A program made the translations under genes and the position numbers. Source: a bacterium (GTDB lineage Bacteria > Vulcanimicrobiota > Vulcanimicrobiia > Vulcanimicrobiales > Vulcanimicrobiaceae). Taken from it: a stretch of 50,878 nt of DNA. Within the stretch, counting starts at the first letter, position 1; each line of letters opens with the position of its first letter. Shown here piece after piece: positions 43,501-50,878 of the stretch. The stretch spans positions 1 to 50,878 of the forward strand of contig JAJYCL010000022.1 in assembly GCA_021778415.1 (NCBI GenBank), read 5' to 3'. The notes under the pieces are model-generated. The model ran no database searches. It saw only the letters and a program-made list of their open reading frames with translations, and was not told where the DNA came from.

Positions 43501-43731
43501 CTGTCACCCTGAGGAGCGTTCCGAAGGAACGCGTCTCGAAGGGTCTTGTCACCCTGAGGAGCGTTCCGCAGGAACGCGTCTCGAAGGGTCCTGTCACCCT
43601 GAGGAGCGTTCCGCAGGAACGCGTCTCGAAGGGTCCTGTCACCCTGAGGAGCGTTCCGCGGGAACGCGTCTCGAAGGGCGCGCGCTCGTCATGCTTCGAG
43701 ACGCGCGCTGCGCGCGCTCCTCAGCATGACG
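43501..43731. repeat. Hairpin repeat cluster 3: four 45-bp tandem units plus one inverted unit
   Basis: Units start at 43501, 43546, 43591 and 43636 with an exact 45-bp period: (C/T)TGTCACCCTGAGGAGC, stem GTTCC-GAA/GCA/GCG-GGAAC, then GCGTCTCGAAGGG. A reverse unit with stem GCGCGC-TGC-GCGCGC follows at about 43691-43731. The cluster fills most of the 342 bp between the divergent sigma-factor and DUF6249-like genes. There are no spacers and no coding sequence. Confidence 0.92.
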
Positions 43732-43809
43732 TGGGGGATTTGCGGGTGGAGGGGGGGATGATTTGGAGTGAAACACTGGCGCGGGCGGTTCGTATTAGAG
43801 ACACCAATC

Positions 43810-43817
43810 AAGGAGGT
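43810..43817 (+). promoter_or_regulatory. Strong ribosome binding site deciding a GTG start
   Basis: AAGGAGGT, 6 nt before GTG 43824. It fixes the start of the small membrane protein and rules out the longer in-frame reading from 43731. Confidence 0.85.
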
Positions 43818-43823
43818 TTCCCC

Positions 43824-44408
43824 GTGGACCCAACAACGCCACTCATCCCGCTCTTTGCAATATTTATGACCTTTGGTGCGCCGATACTCGCCATTCTCGT
43901 TTTTGTATGGTCTCGACATAAGGAGCGCATGGCGATGATTTCGCAGGGCTTGATGCCTCCGGATCCTCGAATGGCGCGCAAAATGGCTCGTCAGGGGTAC
44001 GTTCCCGGCCCCGGCTGGACGTTCGACCCGTTGGCGGCAGCAAATGTCCAATTGCGGCGTGGTGTCTCAACCTCGGTCATCGGTATGGGATTGCTGATCG
44101 GCCTCTCCTTCATCGGGGTTCATCATAACGGCACCTTTACGCTCGGCCCGTGGTTACTTCCGGGATTCATCGTGTTGTTTGTCGGCCTTGCAAATGTTGT
44201 CAATGCTTATCTTGCCGGCGGTCGATTCGCCGGGCAGCAGGGAGCGGCGACGTATTTTGCGCCCGGTCCGCAAATGCAGCCGCCTCCGCAAATGAATCAG
44301 CAGCCCGGTCCGGCTCCGACCGTCGAGCCGACCGCCGGACCCTTCGGGTGGCGTCCTGGCGATATTCCGGAAATCGGTCGCGGCCCAGGTTCCATCGATC
44401 AGCGCTGA
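43824..44408 (+). CDS. DUF6249-like membrane protein
   Basis: A 194-aa protein with a GTG start. An N-terminal helix (PLIPLFAIFMTFGAPILAILVFVW) is followed by RHKERMAMISQGLMPPD, the usual cytoplasmic signature after the first helix of this family. Two more helices follow (STSVIGMGLLIGLSFIGV and GPWLLPGFIVLFVGLANVV), and the tail is Pro/Gln-rich (QMQPPPQMNQQPGPAP). The family often sits near ECF sigma/anti-sigma genes; here the sigma operon is divergent across the repeat cluster. Function unknown. Confidence 0.8.
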   Translation: MDPTTPLIPLFAIFMTFGAPILAILVFVWSRHKERMAMISQGLMPPDPRMARKMARQGYVPGPGWTFDPLAAANVQLRRGVSTSVIGMGLLIGLSFIGVHHNGTFTLGPWLLPGFIVLFVGLANVVNAYLAGGRFAGQQGAATYFAPGPQMQPPPQMNQQPGPAPTVEPTAGPFGWRPGDIPEIGRGPGSIDQR

Positions 44409-44438
44409 GCGCACCGAACTGAAAGTAACCAAGAAAAG

Positions 44439-44471
44439 AGCCCCGTCAAGTCGCAACTCGGCGGGGCTTTC
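44439..44471. terminator. Bidirectional rho-independent terminator
   Basis: The stem AGCCCCG (44439-44445) pairs with CGGGGCT (44462-44468) and is followed by TT on the plus strand. On the minus strand the hairpin is followed by CTTTTCTT. It lies 30 bp after the DUF6249-like stop and 23 bp beyond the stop of the convergent 46-aa gene, so it serves both. Confidence 0.85.
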
Positions 44472-44494
44472 GCTGTGAGGTCCAACGGTGGAGG

Positions 44495-44635
44495 CTAGCG
44501 GCAACTCACCAGTGCGAGTGCCCAACCTGCCGTTGTTTTGGTGCGGACGAGGTATCCATCCGGCGTTCGGTCGTAGACCTGGTAGCCCGCTCTCAGCGCG
44601 TCAGCTAGCGATTTAAAGACCATCAATCCCGCCAT
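44495..44635 (-). CDS. 46-aa small protein
   Basis: A 46-residue reading frame starting MAGLMVFKSLADALRAGYQVYD and ending GWALALVSCR. A near-perfect ribosome site (AAAGGAGG, 44642-44649) stands 6 nt upstream of the ATG, and the shared terminator stands downstream, so it is probably expressed. FKSLADALRAGYQVYDR followed by DGYLVR suggests a small helix-plus-strand fold. No family recognised. Longer in-frame readings up to 44698 run through the ribosome site and are rejected. Confidence 0.7.
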   Translation of the reverse strand: MAGLMVFKSLADALRAGYQVYDRTPDGYLVRTKTTAGWALALVSCR

Positions 44636-44756
44636 TTGGTGCCTCCTTTCATGTGACGTTTTACGTCTACAAGTTCTATAACGGCTTTTGTCGGACAAGA
44701 GTTCAGCGATTTTCGCAGAGTTTGTTTAAGATTTGGAGAAAATTGCCGCTTCGATG

Positions 44757-45584
44757 ACTGCGCATGCAATGCAACGTCGCGTTCACGACGCGCACGTACT
44801 TGATCGTACCGAATTAGCACCCGATGTGGTGCTACTTGGCGTTCACGCGCCCGAGGCGGCGCGCTTTACAAAGCCTGGACAATTCGCGATGGTGATGTTG
44901 CCGGGTGGCGAGAATGCGGCTGTCGCGTTGGGAATCTATGAAGCGCATGGCGATCGCGTGAGTTTCATGTTCTTCGTTTGCGGAAAACGCACGCATGACC
45001 TTGCACGCCTGCACATCGGAGATCGCATTTCATTCTATGGTCCGCTTGGAAACGGTTTTCTTCTCGATGACGTGCATTCCGGCGATGTTGCCATCGTTGC
45101 CGGTGGCGTCGGTATTGCATCCGTTTTGCTTCCGGCACAAGCGTTGATCGCGCGAGGAGTCACGGTGCGGCTGTATTACGGCGCGCGGTCGGCGGAGCGA
45201 CTTGTCGACGCACAGCGATTCGCCGATGCCGGATGCGAGGTGCATACCTCAACCGATGATGGCTCCCATGGATACCATGGATATATCTCCGATCTGCTCG
45301 CTTCGGCATCGCATACGCCGACGCTGATCCTCGCGTGCGGGCCGACGCCGATGTTGCGCGCGACCGCGCGCGTTGGTACCGAGCGTCACGTTCCGACGCA
45401 ACTGTCGCTGGAAGAGACGTTCGCGTGCGGCGTTGGCGGATGTTGGGGATGCGTCGTTCCGCTTACACGCACATCGGCGCAAGCTCCATCGTTTCCGCCG
45501 ATCGAATGTGATGGAAGCGATGTGGTCAACGCACGTATTTGCGCCGAGGGCCCGGTATTCTGGGCTCATGAATTGCGGTGGTAG
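44757..45584 (+). CDS. pyrK: Dihydroorotate dehydrogenase B electron-transfer subunit
   Basis: A 275-aa ferredoxin-reductase-fold protein that takes electrons from PyrD to NAD+ via FAD and a 2Fe-2S cluster. Visible are PGQFAMVML, the phosphate-binding YGPLGNGF, VAGGVGIASVLLPAQAL (NAD site) and CGPTPMLRATA. The 2Fe-2S Cys lie in ETFACGVGGCWGC, with a fourth Cys near the C-terminus (ECDGSD or ARICAEG). The RPxS motif that binds FAD in other PyrK proteins is missing and reads AAVALGIYE here. The ATG at 44757 is preferred over a TTG at 44733. First gene of the pyrimidine run, 3 nt before pyrD. Confidence 0.88.
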   Translation, partial: TAHAMQRRVHDAHVLDRTELAPDVVLLGVHAPEAARFTKPGQFAMVMLPGGENAAVALGIYEAHGDRVSFMFFVCGKRTHDLARLHIGDRISFYGPLGNGFLLDDVHSGDVAIVAGGVGIASVLLPAQALIARGVTVRLYYGARSAERLVDAQRFADAGCEVHTSTDDGSHGYHGYISDLLASASHTPTLILACGPTPMLRATARVGTERHVPTQLSLEETFACGVGGCWGCVVPLTRTSAQAPSFPPIECDGSDVVNARICAEGPVFWAHELRW

Positions 45585-45587
45585 TGC

Positions 45588-46541
45588 ATGAGTGTTGATC
45601 TTCGCGTGCGCATCGGCACGCTCGAATTGCCCGTTCCCACGTTAACGGCTAGCGGCTGTTATGGGTATGGAACGGAGTTCGAGGATTTTCTTGATATGAG
45701 GAGCGTGGGCGCCGTCGTGCTCAAGAGCGTCACGCGTAAGCCTCGTCTCGGGAATGCGACTCCGCGACTCGTGCATACGCCATCGGGCATGCTCAATGCA
45801 ATCGGCTTGCAGAATCCAGGTATCGATTGGTATTTGGATCACGATGTGGCAAAATTCGCCGCTCTTCCCTGGAAAGTTATCGGAAGCGTTGCCGGCTTTG
45901 CCGTCGATGATTACGCCTATGTGTGCGAGCGTCTGGCCGCGCGCCCGGAAATCGCGGCCATAGAGATAAATATTTCCTGTCCGAACGTTGCGCACGAAGG
46001 CGAGACGTTCGCATGCGATCCGCACCTGACGGAAAAAGTCGTGCGCAGTGCGCGCGCCACCACCGATAAGCCGCTTATCGTAAAGCTCTCGCCCAATGTG
46101 ACGGATATTGCCGCAATCGCACGCGTTGCCGAAGCCGCCGGAGCCGATGCGTTGGCTGTTATCAACACGGTGCGGGGTATGGCAATCGATATCGATGCGC
46201 GCAAGCCGCGTCTCGGTAATATCACCGGCGGCCTTTCCGGCCCGGCAATTCGTCCGATTGCCGTTCTGGCCGTCTATGAAGTTGCTCGTGCCGTAAAAAT
46301 CCCGATCATCGGCCAGGGCGGCATTGAGACGGCCACCGATGCGCTCGAGTTCTTGCTCGCCGGGGCAAGCGCCGTTTGTATCGGAACGGCAAATTACGCC
46401 GACCCGCGTGTGCCCGAGAAAATTGTCGCTGGAATACGTGAGTATCTTGCACGACGCAACCTCCGTAGCGTTCGGCAGATTATCGGAGAAGCGAACGTCG
46501 GATTCGCAAATTCCTACCAAAAAGAAGGGGACGAAGGCTAG
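45588..46541 (+). CDS. pyrD: Dihydroorotate dehydrogenase, class 1B catalytic subunit
   Basis: A 317-aa TIM-barrel flavoenzyme that oxidises dihydroorotate to orotate. Motifs: LTASGCYGYG at the N-terminus, KSVTRKPRLGNATPR (catalytic Lys), MLNAIGLQNPG, EINISCPNVAHEG (catalytic Cys region of class 1B), LIVKLSPNV, INTVRGMAID and GGLSGPAIRPIA with IIGQGGI for FMN phosphate. The preceding pyrK gene confirms the NAD-linked B type. Four bases separate its stop from pyrF. Confidence 0.95.
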   Translation: MSVDLRVRIGTLELPVPTLTASGCYGYGTEFEDFLDMRSVGAVVLKSVTRKPRLGNATPRLVHTPSGMLNAIGLQNPGIDWYLDHDVAKFAALPWKVIGSVAGFAVDDYAYVCERLAARPEIAAIEINISCPNVAHEGETFACDPHLTEKVVRSARATTDKPLIVKLSPNVTDIAAIARVAEAAGADALAVINTVRGMAIDIDARKPRLGNITGGLSGPAIRPIAVLAVYEVARAVKIPIIGQGGIETATDALEFLLAGASAVCIGTANYADPRVPEKIVAGIREYLARRNLRSVRQIIGEANVGFANSYQKEGDEG

Positions 46542-46545
46542 CACT

Positions 46546-47262
46546 ATGGCGCAACTCGTTGTCGCACTCGATGTGCCCGAAGCCAATCAAGCCGAAGCAC
46601 TCATCGATCAACTCTATGAGCTCGATGTGATTTTTAAGATCGGTCTTGAAGGGCTTTATGGCTATGGTGAGCGCCTCTTCGCGGCTATGCAGTCTCGCGA
46701 CGTGCGCTATTTTGTCGATGCCAAGCTTCATGATATTCCGCGCACGGTTGCCGCCGGCGTTCGCGCGTTGGTGCGGCCGGGTGCGCATATCATTAATATC
46801 CATGCGCTCGGTGGGCTCGAAATGATGCGCGCGGCGGTGCAAGCGGCAAATGATCGCGCGGATGAATTGCGGATTTCGGCTCCGCACGTTTTTGCTGTGA
46901 CGATCCTCACCTCGATCGGCGCGGAAGATTTAGGTGAACTCGGACTCTCCGGCGGGCCGAGCGAAAATGCAACGCGTCTGGCTGCGTTAGCTCGCGATGC
47001 CGGATGTAGCGGTGTGGTGTGCAGCGCGCATGAAGTCGCCGATCTTAAACAGTTTTTCGGCCATGATTTTCTCACGTTGACGCCTGGGATTCGTCCGCCC
47101 GGCGATTCGCATGGCGATCAAAAGCGCGTGATGACACCGGCCCAAGCGGTGGCCGTCGGAAGCGATTATCTGGTCGTCGGTAGGCCGATCACGGAGGCTG
47201 CCGATCCGTTTGCGGCGGCGCAAGCGATCATCGCCGATATGCAGTCGGTGGCGGCGCGATGA
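46546..47262 (+). CDS. pyrF: Orotidine 5'-phosphate decarboxylase
   Basis: A 238-aa TIM-barrel enzyme that makes UMP from OMP. LVVALDVPEANQAEALID at the start, then FKIGLEGLYGYGE, and YFVDAKLHDIPRTV, which is the catalytic Asp-Lys-x-x-Asp tetrad. LTPGIRPPGDSHGDQKRVMTP and YLVVGRPITEAADP bind the phosphate. The ATG at 46546 matches the family start; longer in-frame readings enter pyrD. Confidence 0.95.
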   Translation: MAQLVVALDVPEANQAEALIDQLYELDVIFKIGLEGLYGYGERLFAAMQSRDVRYFVDAKLHDIPRTVAAGVRALVRPGAHIINIHALGGLEMMRAAVQAANDRADELRISAPHVFAVTILTSIGAEDLGELGLSGGPSENATRLAALARDAGCSGVVCSAHEVADLKQFFGHDFLTLTPGIRPPGDSHGDQKRVMTPAQAVAVGSDYLVVGRPITEAADPFAAAQAIIADMQSVAAR

Positions 47263-47825
47263 GTCTCTTCGATGTGCAAGCTGCTCTGCACGAGCGCGGT
47301 GCCTTGCTCACGGGGCATTTTCGCTTGAGTTCCGGCCGTCATAGCGATCGTTTCATACAAAAATTCCGCATCCTCGAAGAGCCCAAACTCGTCGAACCGA
47401 TTGCAAAGGCGATTGCCGATGCATTTGCCGCGGAGATGCCTACCGTTGTTGTCAGTGCGGCCGTTGGCGGCATCGTCTTAGGGTATGAAGTTGCGCGCCA
47501 ACTTGGAACAAAAGCGATTTTTGTTGAAAAAGAGAATGGCATTGCCGCGTTGCGCCGCTCGTTTGCACTTTCGCCGTCGGATCGTGTGCTCGTCGTTGAA
47601 GATGTGGTGACCACCGGCTTATCGGTAAAAGAAGTGCTTGCGGTCGTTGCGTCGCACGGTGCGCAGGCGGTCGGCGTTGGTGTCATTGTCGCGCGCGGGA
47701 CTGCCGATTTCGGCGTGAAGACGCACGCACTGTTGGATTTGCCGATTGTTTCCTACGATGCATCCGAGTGCCCGCAATGTGCGCGGGGCGAAGCGATCGA
47801 CGATCCAGGATCGCGTCGCGCATGA
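47259..47825 (+). CDS. pyrE: Orotate phosphoribosyltransferase
   Basis: A 188-aa type I phosphoribosyltransferase that makes OMP from orotate and PRPP. LSSGRHSDRFIQKF is the N-terminal substrate segment, VSAAVGGIVLGYEVARQLG follows, FVEKENGIAALRRSF is the flexible loop and VLVVEDVVTTGLSVKE is the PRPP-binding motif. The C-terminus has ECPQCARGEAID, as in the thermophile/crenarchaeal-like branch. ATGA overlaps on both sides. Confidence 0.93.
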   Translation: MSLFDVQAALHERGALLTGHFRLSSGRHSDRFIQKFRILEEPKLVEPIAKAIADAFAAEMPTVVVSAAVGGIVLGYEVARQLGTKAIFVEKENGIAALRRSFALSPSDRVLVVEDVVTTGLSVKEVLAVVASHGAQAVGVGVIVARGTADFGVKTHALLDLPIVSYDASECPQCARGEAIDDPGSRRA

Positions 47826-48895
47826 GTAGGAGGGCGCTGGCTTGCCTTGCGCCTTACGTCCCCGGCGCATCGATCGACGAGATCGCCAAACGTTACGGCC
47901 TTTCGCATGTCATCAAATTGGCCTCGAACGAAAATCCGCTGGGATCGTCGCCGCTTGCGCTTGCCGCCATCGGGAATGTCGCGAGCCTGCATCTTTATGC
48001 CGACGACGCACACATCACGCTTAAAAACCAACTTGCGGCTCCCTACGAACTCACTGCGCAGAACGTGATACTCGGTCACGGCAGCAACGAGCTTGTGAAC
48101 ATCGTCGCCCACGCGTTGCTGGACCCCGGCGATGAGGCAGTGATGGCCATGCCGACGTTCTCGCTCTACCCATTAGCGGTGAAATCCGTCGATGCCGTTC
48201 CGATTGAGATTCCGTTGCGCGACGGCGTACACGATATCGACGCCATGCTCGCTGCGGTAACCGCAAAAACACGTCTCTTTTTTGTGTGCGATCCGAATAA
48301 TCCAACTGGCACACGGCTCGATGCGGCCGACTGGGAACGCATCTTTGCGGAATTGCCCGAACAGGTGACGTTGGTCGTCGATCAAGCGTATATCGAATAT
48401 GCCGATGCCCCGGTATTCGATGCCGCGATGCATAGTGCGCGGCGCGAAAATATGCTCGTCTTACGAACGATGTCGAAAATTTACGGATTGGCGGCGTTGC
48501 GTTTCGGTTACGCATACGGTGGCGCGGCGCTCATTGCATCCTTAGAGAAAATTCGGTTGCCGTTTAACGTCTCGGCGCTGGCCGCCGCCGGTGCGAAGGC
48601 CGCACTTTCGGATGTCGATTTCATCGCGCGAAGCCGCGCACTCAATGAACGCGGGAAGGCAGAATTGAGCTCCGCATTTGCTCGTTTGGGTCTGCACGCC
48701 TATCCGACGCATGCGAATTTCTTCGCCGTAAAAATTCCGATGGCGGCGAATACCGCCTACGAGGCGCTTTTACGGCAGGGCATCATTGTGCGAAGCGGTG
48801 ACGGATTGCACATGCCCGGCCGGCTTCGCATCACCATCGGCACGACTGAGCAGAATGCTGCGCTCATTAGCGCGCTTGAAAGCCTTCTTGCATGA
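47822..48895 (+). CDS. hisC: Histidinol-phosphate aminotransferase-like enzyme
   Basis: A 357-aa fold-type I PLP aminotransferase. KLASNENPLGSSPLAL at the start, HGSNELVNIVAHALLDPGDE, FVCDPNNPTGTRL (PLP-binding Asn) and LVVDQAYIEYAD, then RTMSKIYGLAALRFGY with the PLP Lys, and LRITIGTTEQN at the end. These are standard HisC motifs. The reaction is histidinol phosphate/imidazole acetol phosphate transamination; a role with aromatic amino acids is also possible in such HisC proteins. It is embedded in a pyrimidine operon, overlapping pyrE by 4 nt. Confidence 0.9.
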   Translation: MSRRALACLAPYVPGASIDEIAKRYGLSHVIKLASNENPLGSSPLALAAIGNVASLHLYADDAHITLKNQLAAPYELTAQNVILGHGSNELVNIVAHALLDPGDEAVMAMPTFSLYPLAVKSVDAVPIEIPLRDGVHDIDAMLAAVTAKTRLFFVCDPNNPTGTRLDAADWERIFAELPEQVTLVVDQAYIEYADAPVFDAAMHSARRENMLVLRTMSKIYGLAALRFGYAYGGAALIASLEKIRLPFNVSALAAAGAKAALSDVDFIARSRALNERGKAELSSAFARLGLHAYPTHANFFAVKIPMAANTAYEALLRQGIIVRSGDGLHMPGRLRITIGTTEQNAALISALESLLA

Positions 48896-49359
48896 CGATG
48901 CCGATTCAGATTCGTCCCGCGACGGATCGTGATCGTGCGTTTCTTCTATCGCTCGGAACCCGTGTTCTGGGATCGAGCCTTTCCAGCTTGCGATCGGGGC
49001 CGATCGCGTTAGCCGAACAATCATACGAACGCCTCCTGGACATTGTCTTTTCGCAGAGCCATCTGGCCCTGGTGGCGTGGGCTGCGGCCGAGCCCGTCGG
49101 TTTTGTGCTGCTCCTCGATGAGATGCCGGATGAAGTCACGTTGACGCCGCAAGGTTTTATCGCGTATATGGCCGTTGAACCGCGTTTTTCGCGGCGCGGG
49201 ATAGCGCGGTTACTGCTGGACGCGGCGCAAGACGAGGCCCGGGCACGGGGTTTGCCGTACCTGAGCCTTATGGTGACCGAAGAGAACCTCGCGGCGCGAG
49301 CGCTCTACGAACAGGCGGGATTCCAAACCGAGCGTCGGCTCTTGGTGAAACGCCTATGA
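48892..49359 (+). CDS. GNAT-family acetyltransferase (RimI-like)
   Basis: A 155-aa acetyltransferase. MAVEPRFSRRGIARLLLDAAQDEARARG is the acetyl-CoA motif A. LMVTEENLAARALYEQAGFQTERR is motif B, as in RimI-like ribosomal protein or peptide acetyltransferases. ATGA overlap with hisC and a 4-nt overlap with the following transporter gene. Substrate unknown. Confidence 0.87.
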   Translation: MTMPIQIRPATDRDRAFLLSLGTRVLGSSLSSLRSGPIALAEQSYERLLDIVFSQSHLALVAWAAAEPVGFVLLLDEMPDEVTLTPQGFIAYMAVEPRFSRRGIARLLLDAAQDEARARGLPYLSLMVTEENLAARALYEQAGFQTERRLLVKRL

Positions 49360-50486
49360 CGCCGCACGTCCGCCGACGGATCATCACCGGGTCGATTCTG
49401 GTTGTGTTGCTGCTCGCCGGATTTTGGCTAGCCGGACGCATTCCACGCACGATGACGATCTTTGGCATCGCGGCCTTCTTAGCGTTCGGTGTGCAACCGC
49501 TTGTGGTGCTACTTGAAAAGCGTCGCGTTTCAAAACCGCTTGCCGTCGCCATCGTGTTCTTTGGGTTGTTGGTTTTGCTGGCAGTTGGCTTGTTGGTGAT
49601 TATCCCCGCAACCGTCGGCCAAGTTCAGGGACTTGCAACGAATGTTCCGATGTATGCGCAGACCGTGCAAGACTGGGGCGTCAATACCCAAGCGTGGGTC
49701 TCGCACACATTTCCGATGATTCACCTCTCAGGAACGCAGACGTTCAACTTGACGCAATTGGTGAGCTCGAATCTCGGGATGTTTGCTACGACAACGCTTT
49801 CATCCGTGGGATCGCTGCTCGTCGGAACGGCGACCGCACTCTTCGTTGCATTTTCGTCGCTCGTTCTTGCATTTTTCTTTCTGCTCAACGATCGTAGCAT
49901 CTCCGAAGGATTCGCCTCGTTTTTCCCTGCGCATCGGCGTGAGACGGCCCGCGCGCTTGCCGCTGAAATTTCACAGACGTTCGGAAGTTATATTTCCGGG
50001 CAAGTGTTAGTAAGTGCCATTACCGGCGTTGCAATCGGCGGATTAAGCGCGATCGTCGGGTTTAAATACGCATTGATTCTTGGCATCATCGCCGGCGTCG
50101 GCTATGCCATTCCGATTATCGGCGGCTTGATTACGCAGGTGATTGCACTCGTGCTGTGCGCTCCGCAGGGCCTCGCGGTCATCGTGTGGGTGCAAGTCAT
50201 CATCTTCGGCATCGAACGCATTAGCGATAACGTTCTTGTGCCGAAAATCATGGGCGATTCCGTCGGTGTCTCGCCAATCGGCGTGATGTTCGCCGTCTTT
50301 GCCGGTGGCGAATTATTCGGTTTGCCCGGTTTACTCTTAGGTATTCCGGCCGCCGCACTGGTGAAAATTCTGTGGCGTTACTTCGTGGCGCCGTGGTTGC
50401 ATCGCGAACTTGGCGATCCGCCGACCCCTAAACCGGCGCCGATTCCCGCTCCATCAGTTCCGGAGAGTGGACCCCCAGCAGGGTAA
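49356..50486 (+). CDS. AI-2E/PerM-family membrane transporter
   Basis: A 376-aa protein with about eight helices. Family features: IAAFLAFGVQPLVVLLEKRRVSKPLAVAIVF near the N-terminus, a long periplasmic stretch, VAFSSLVLAFFFLLNDR, and the conserved GYAIPIIGGLITQVIALVL and ISDNVLVPKIMGDSVGVSPI. Members export autoinducer-2 or act as sodium/proton antiporters; the substrate here is undetermined. The Pro-rich C-terminal tail lies in the 59-bp overlap with the convergent argS gene. Confidence 0.9.
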   Translation: MTPHVRRRIITGSILVVLLLAGFWLAGRIPRTMTIFGIAAFLAFGVQPLVVLLEKRRVSKPLAVAIVFFGLLVLLAVGLLVIIPATVGQVQGLATNVPMYAQTVQDWGVNTQAWVSHTFPMIHLSGTQTFNLTQLVSSNLGMFATTTLSSVGSLLVGTATALFVAFSSLVLAFFFLLNDRSISEGFASFFPAHRRETARALAAEISQTFGSYISGQVLVSAITGVAIGGLSAIVGFKYALILGIIAGVGYAIPIIGGLITQVIALVLCAPQGLAVIVWVQVIIFGIERISDNVLVPKIMGDSVGVSPIGVMFAVFAGGELFGLPGLLLGIPAAALVKILWRYFVAPWLHRELGDPPTPKPAPIPAPSVPESGPPAG

Positions 50487-50878
50487 GCGCTTTGGAGAGC
50501 ACGGTCTTTGTGGCGATTGCTAAGGCCAAACGTGCAACGCGCATTGCGGGATCCTCGCAAAGAATTTTCGATTCAGCGTAAAACGCGTGAAATTCGCTTG
50601 CCACATCGCGCGCGTAATGTGCGATGCGATGCGGTGCGCGATGCTCGACTGCGGCCATAACGGTGCGTGAAAAATCGGCTAAGCGCCGGATGAGTGCAAG
50701 TTCGGCTGGCAACGCCAACGCGGCAAGCGATGACGTTGCTGCGGCCGTGATGTCATCGGCGGCGGCGTTACGCAAAACGGACGCGATACGCGCATGGCCG
50801 TACTGCACGTAAAATACCGGGTTCTCGTTGGATTTTTCAAGCGCAAGGGAGAGATCGAACTTGAGCGGTTGTTCCGGT
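50428..50878 (-). CDS. argS: Arginyl-tRNA synthetase, C-terminal part
   Basis: Partial gene running off the right edge; 150 residues are visible. NPVFYVQYGHARIASVL is the conserved class I ArgS segment at the start of the anticodon-binding DALR domain. VLSKALTLLGVHSPELM is the typical C-terminal end. It charges tRNA-Arg. The last 59 nt overlap the transporter gene on the other strand. Confidence 0.93.
   Translation of the reverse strand, partial: PEQPLKFDLSLALEKSNENPVFYVQYGHARIASVLRNAAADDITAAATSSLAALALPAELALIRRLADFSRTVMAAVEHRAPHRIAHYARDVASEFHAFYAESKILCEDPAMRVARLALAIATKTVLSKALTLLGVHSPELMERESAPV

Noticed and set aside
43501-43680. CRISPR-like array of four 45-bp units
   Set aside because: The repeats touch each other with no unique spacers, there are no cas genes, and each unit is a self-complementary hairpin found dispersed elsewhere.
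45642-46586. 314-aa reading frame opposite pyrD
   Set aside because: Antisense to a certain pyrD with all motifs. The translated protein has no recognisable fold.
1-50878. tRNA or rRNA genes
   Set aside because: No cloverleaf-like or rRNA-like sequence was recognised in the intergenic regions, which are short or repeat-filled.

Overview
The window reads as chromosomal DNA of a diderm, aerobic or facultative, heterotrophic soil-type bacterium of moderately high GC. It carries a single-chain cytochrome c/outer-membrane barrel protein, many GGGG-type lipoproteins, two streptogramin-lyase-like (Vgb-like) seven-bladed propellers, leucine catabolism genes and a compact hydrogenase-like complex. 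This mix, together with families of short hairpin repeats, would fit an uncultured lineage such as Candidatus Eremiobacterota. That placement is an inference from gene style only; no marker phylogeny was possible.

Layout. 1-600: the 3' end of purK runs into a cluster of hairpin repeats. 603-6532 (minus): a leucine/isovalerate degradation run (liuC, liuD, liuE) with a Xaa-Pro-dipeptidase-like amidohydrolase and a GT4 glycosyltransferase. 6587-8130 (plus): a membrane cytochrome b and a sulfite-oxidase-fold molybdoenzyme. 8131-8672: second repeat cluster. 8673-15352 (plus): a seven-gene, fully overlapping operon of an ArsR regulator plus HyfB-C-E-F-G-I-like subunits. It closely resembles the Mycobacterium tuberculosis Rv0081-Rv0087 locus. 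15320-17859 (minus): an EamA transporter and the first Vgb-like lipoprotein. 17940-21788 (plus): a 1282-aa ATPase-TPR-LuxR-GAF-GGDEF fusion regulator. 21800-24019: two small secreted proteins and the second Vgb-like lipoprotein. 24071-25654 (minus): the methylcrotonyl-CoA carboxylase beta subunit, separated from its alpha subunit by about 18 kb. 25799-29542 (plus): a DUF1800/DUF1501 pair and a lipoprotein. 29555-34235 (minus): an AGPS-like flavoprotein, glycerol-3-phosphate dehydrogenase and an FGGY kinase in one operon. 34297-36401 (plus): a Tat-exported subunit and a GMC oxidoreductase with an FeS-type Cys motif. 36403-37488 (minus): the cytochrome-porin protein, behind a DtxR-like palindrome. 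37658-39250: PadR regulator, MBL-fold protein, GNAT. 39242-43433 (minus): an ECF sigma, membrane anti-sigma candidate, response regulator, histidine kinase and DUF4097-like protein operon. 43501-43731: third repeat cluster. 43824-44635: a small membrane protein, a bidirectional terminator and a 46-aa protein. 44757-50486 (plus): pyrK-pyrD-pyrF-pyrE-hisC-GNAT-AI-2E operon, converging on the 3' end of argS.

Most notable. (1) The ArsR-Hyf operon keeps all four Cys of the [NiFe] site but lacks any visible electron-input subunit. (2) The LuxR-type regulator is fused to an apparently active diguanylate cyclase. (3) An 18-bp palindrome lies 33-34 nt upstream of the start codons of three lipoprotein genes, and one copy also lies in front of that regulator. 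This suggests a small regulon not evident from the genes alone. (4) A 126-127-bp three-hairpin repeat element occurs four times, with compensatory stem changes.
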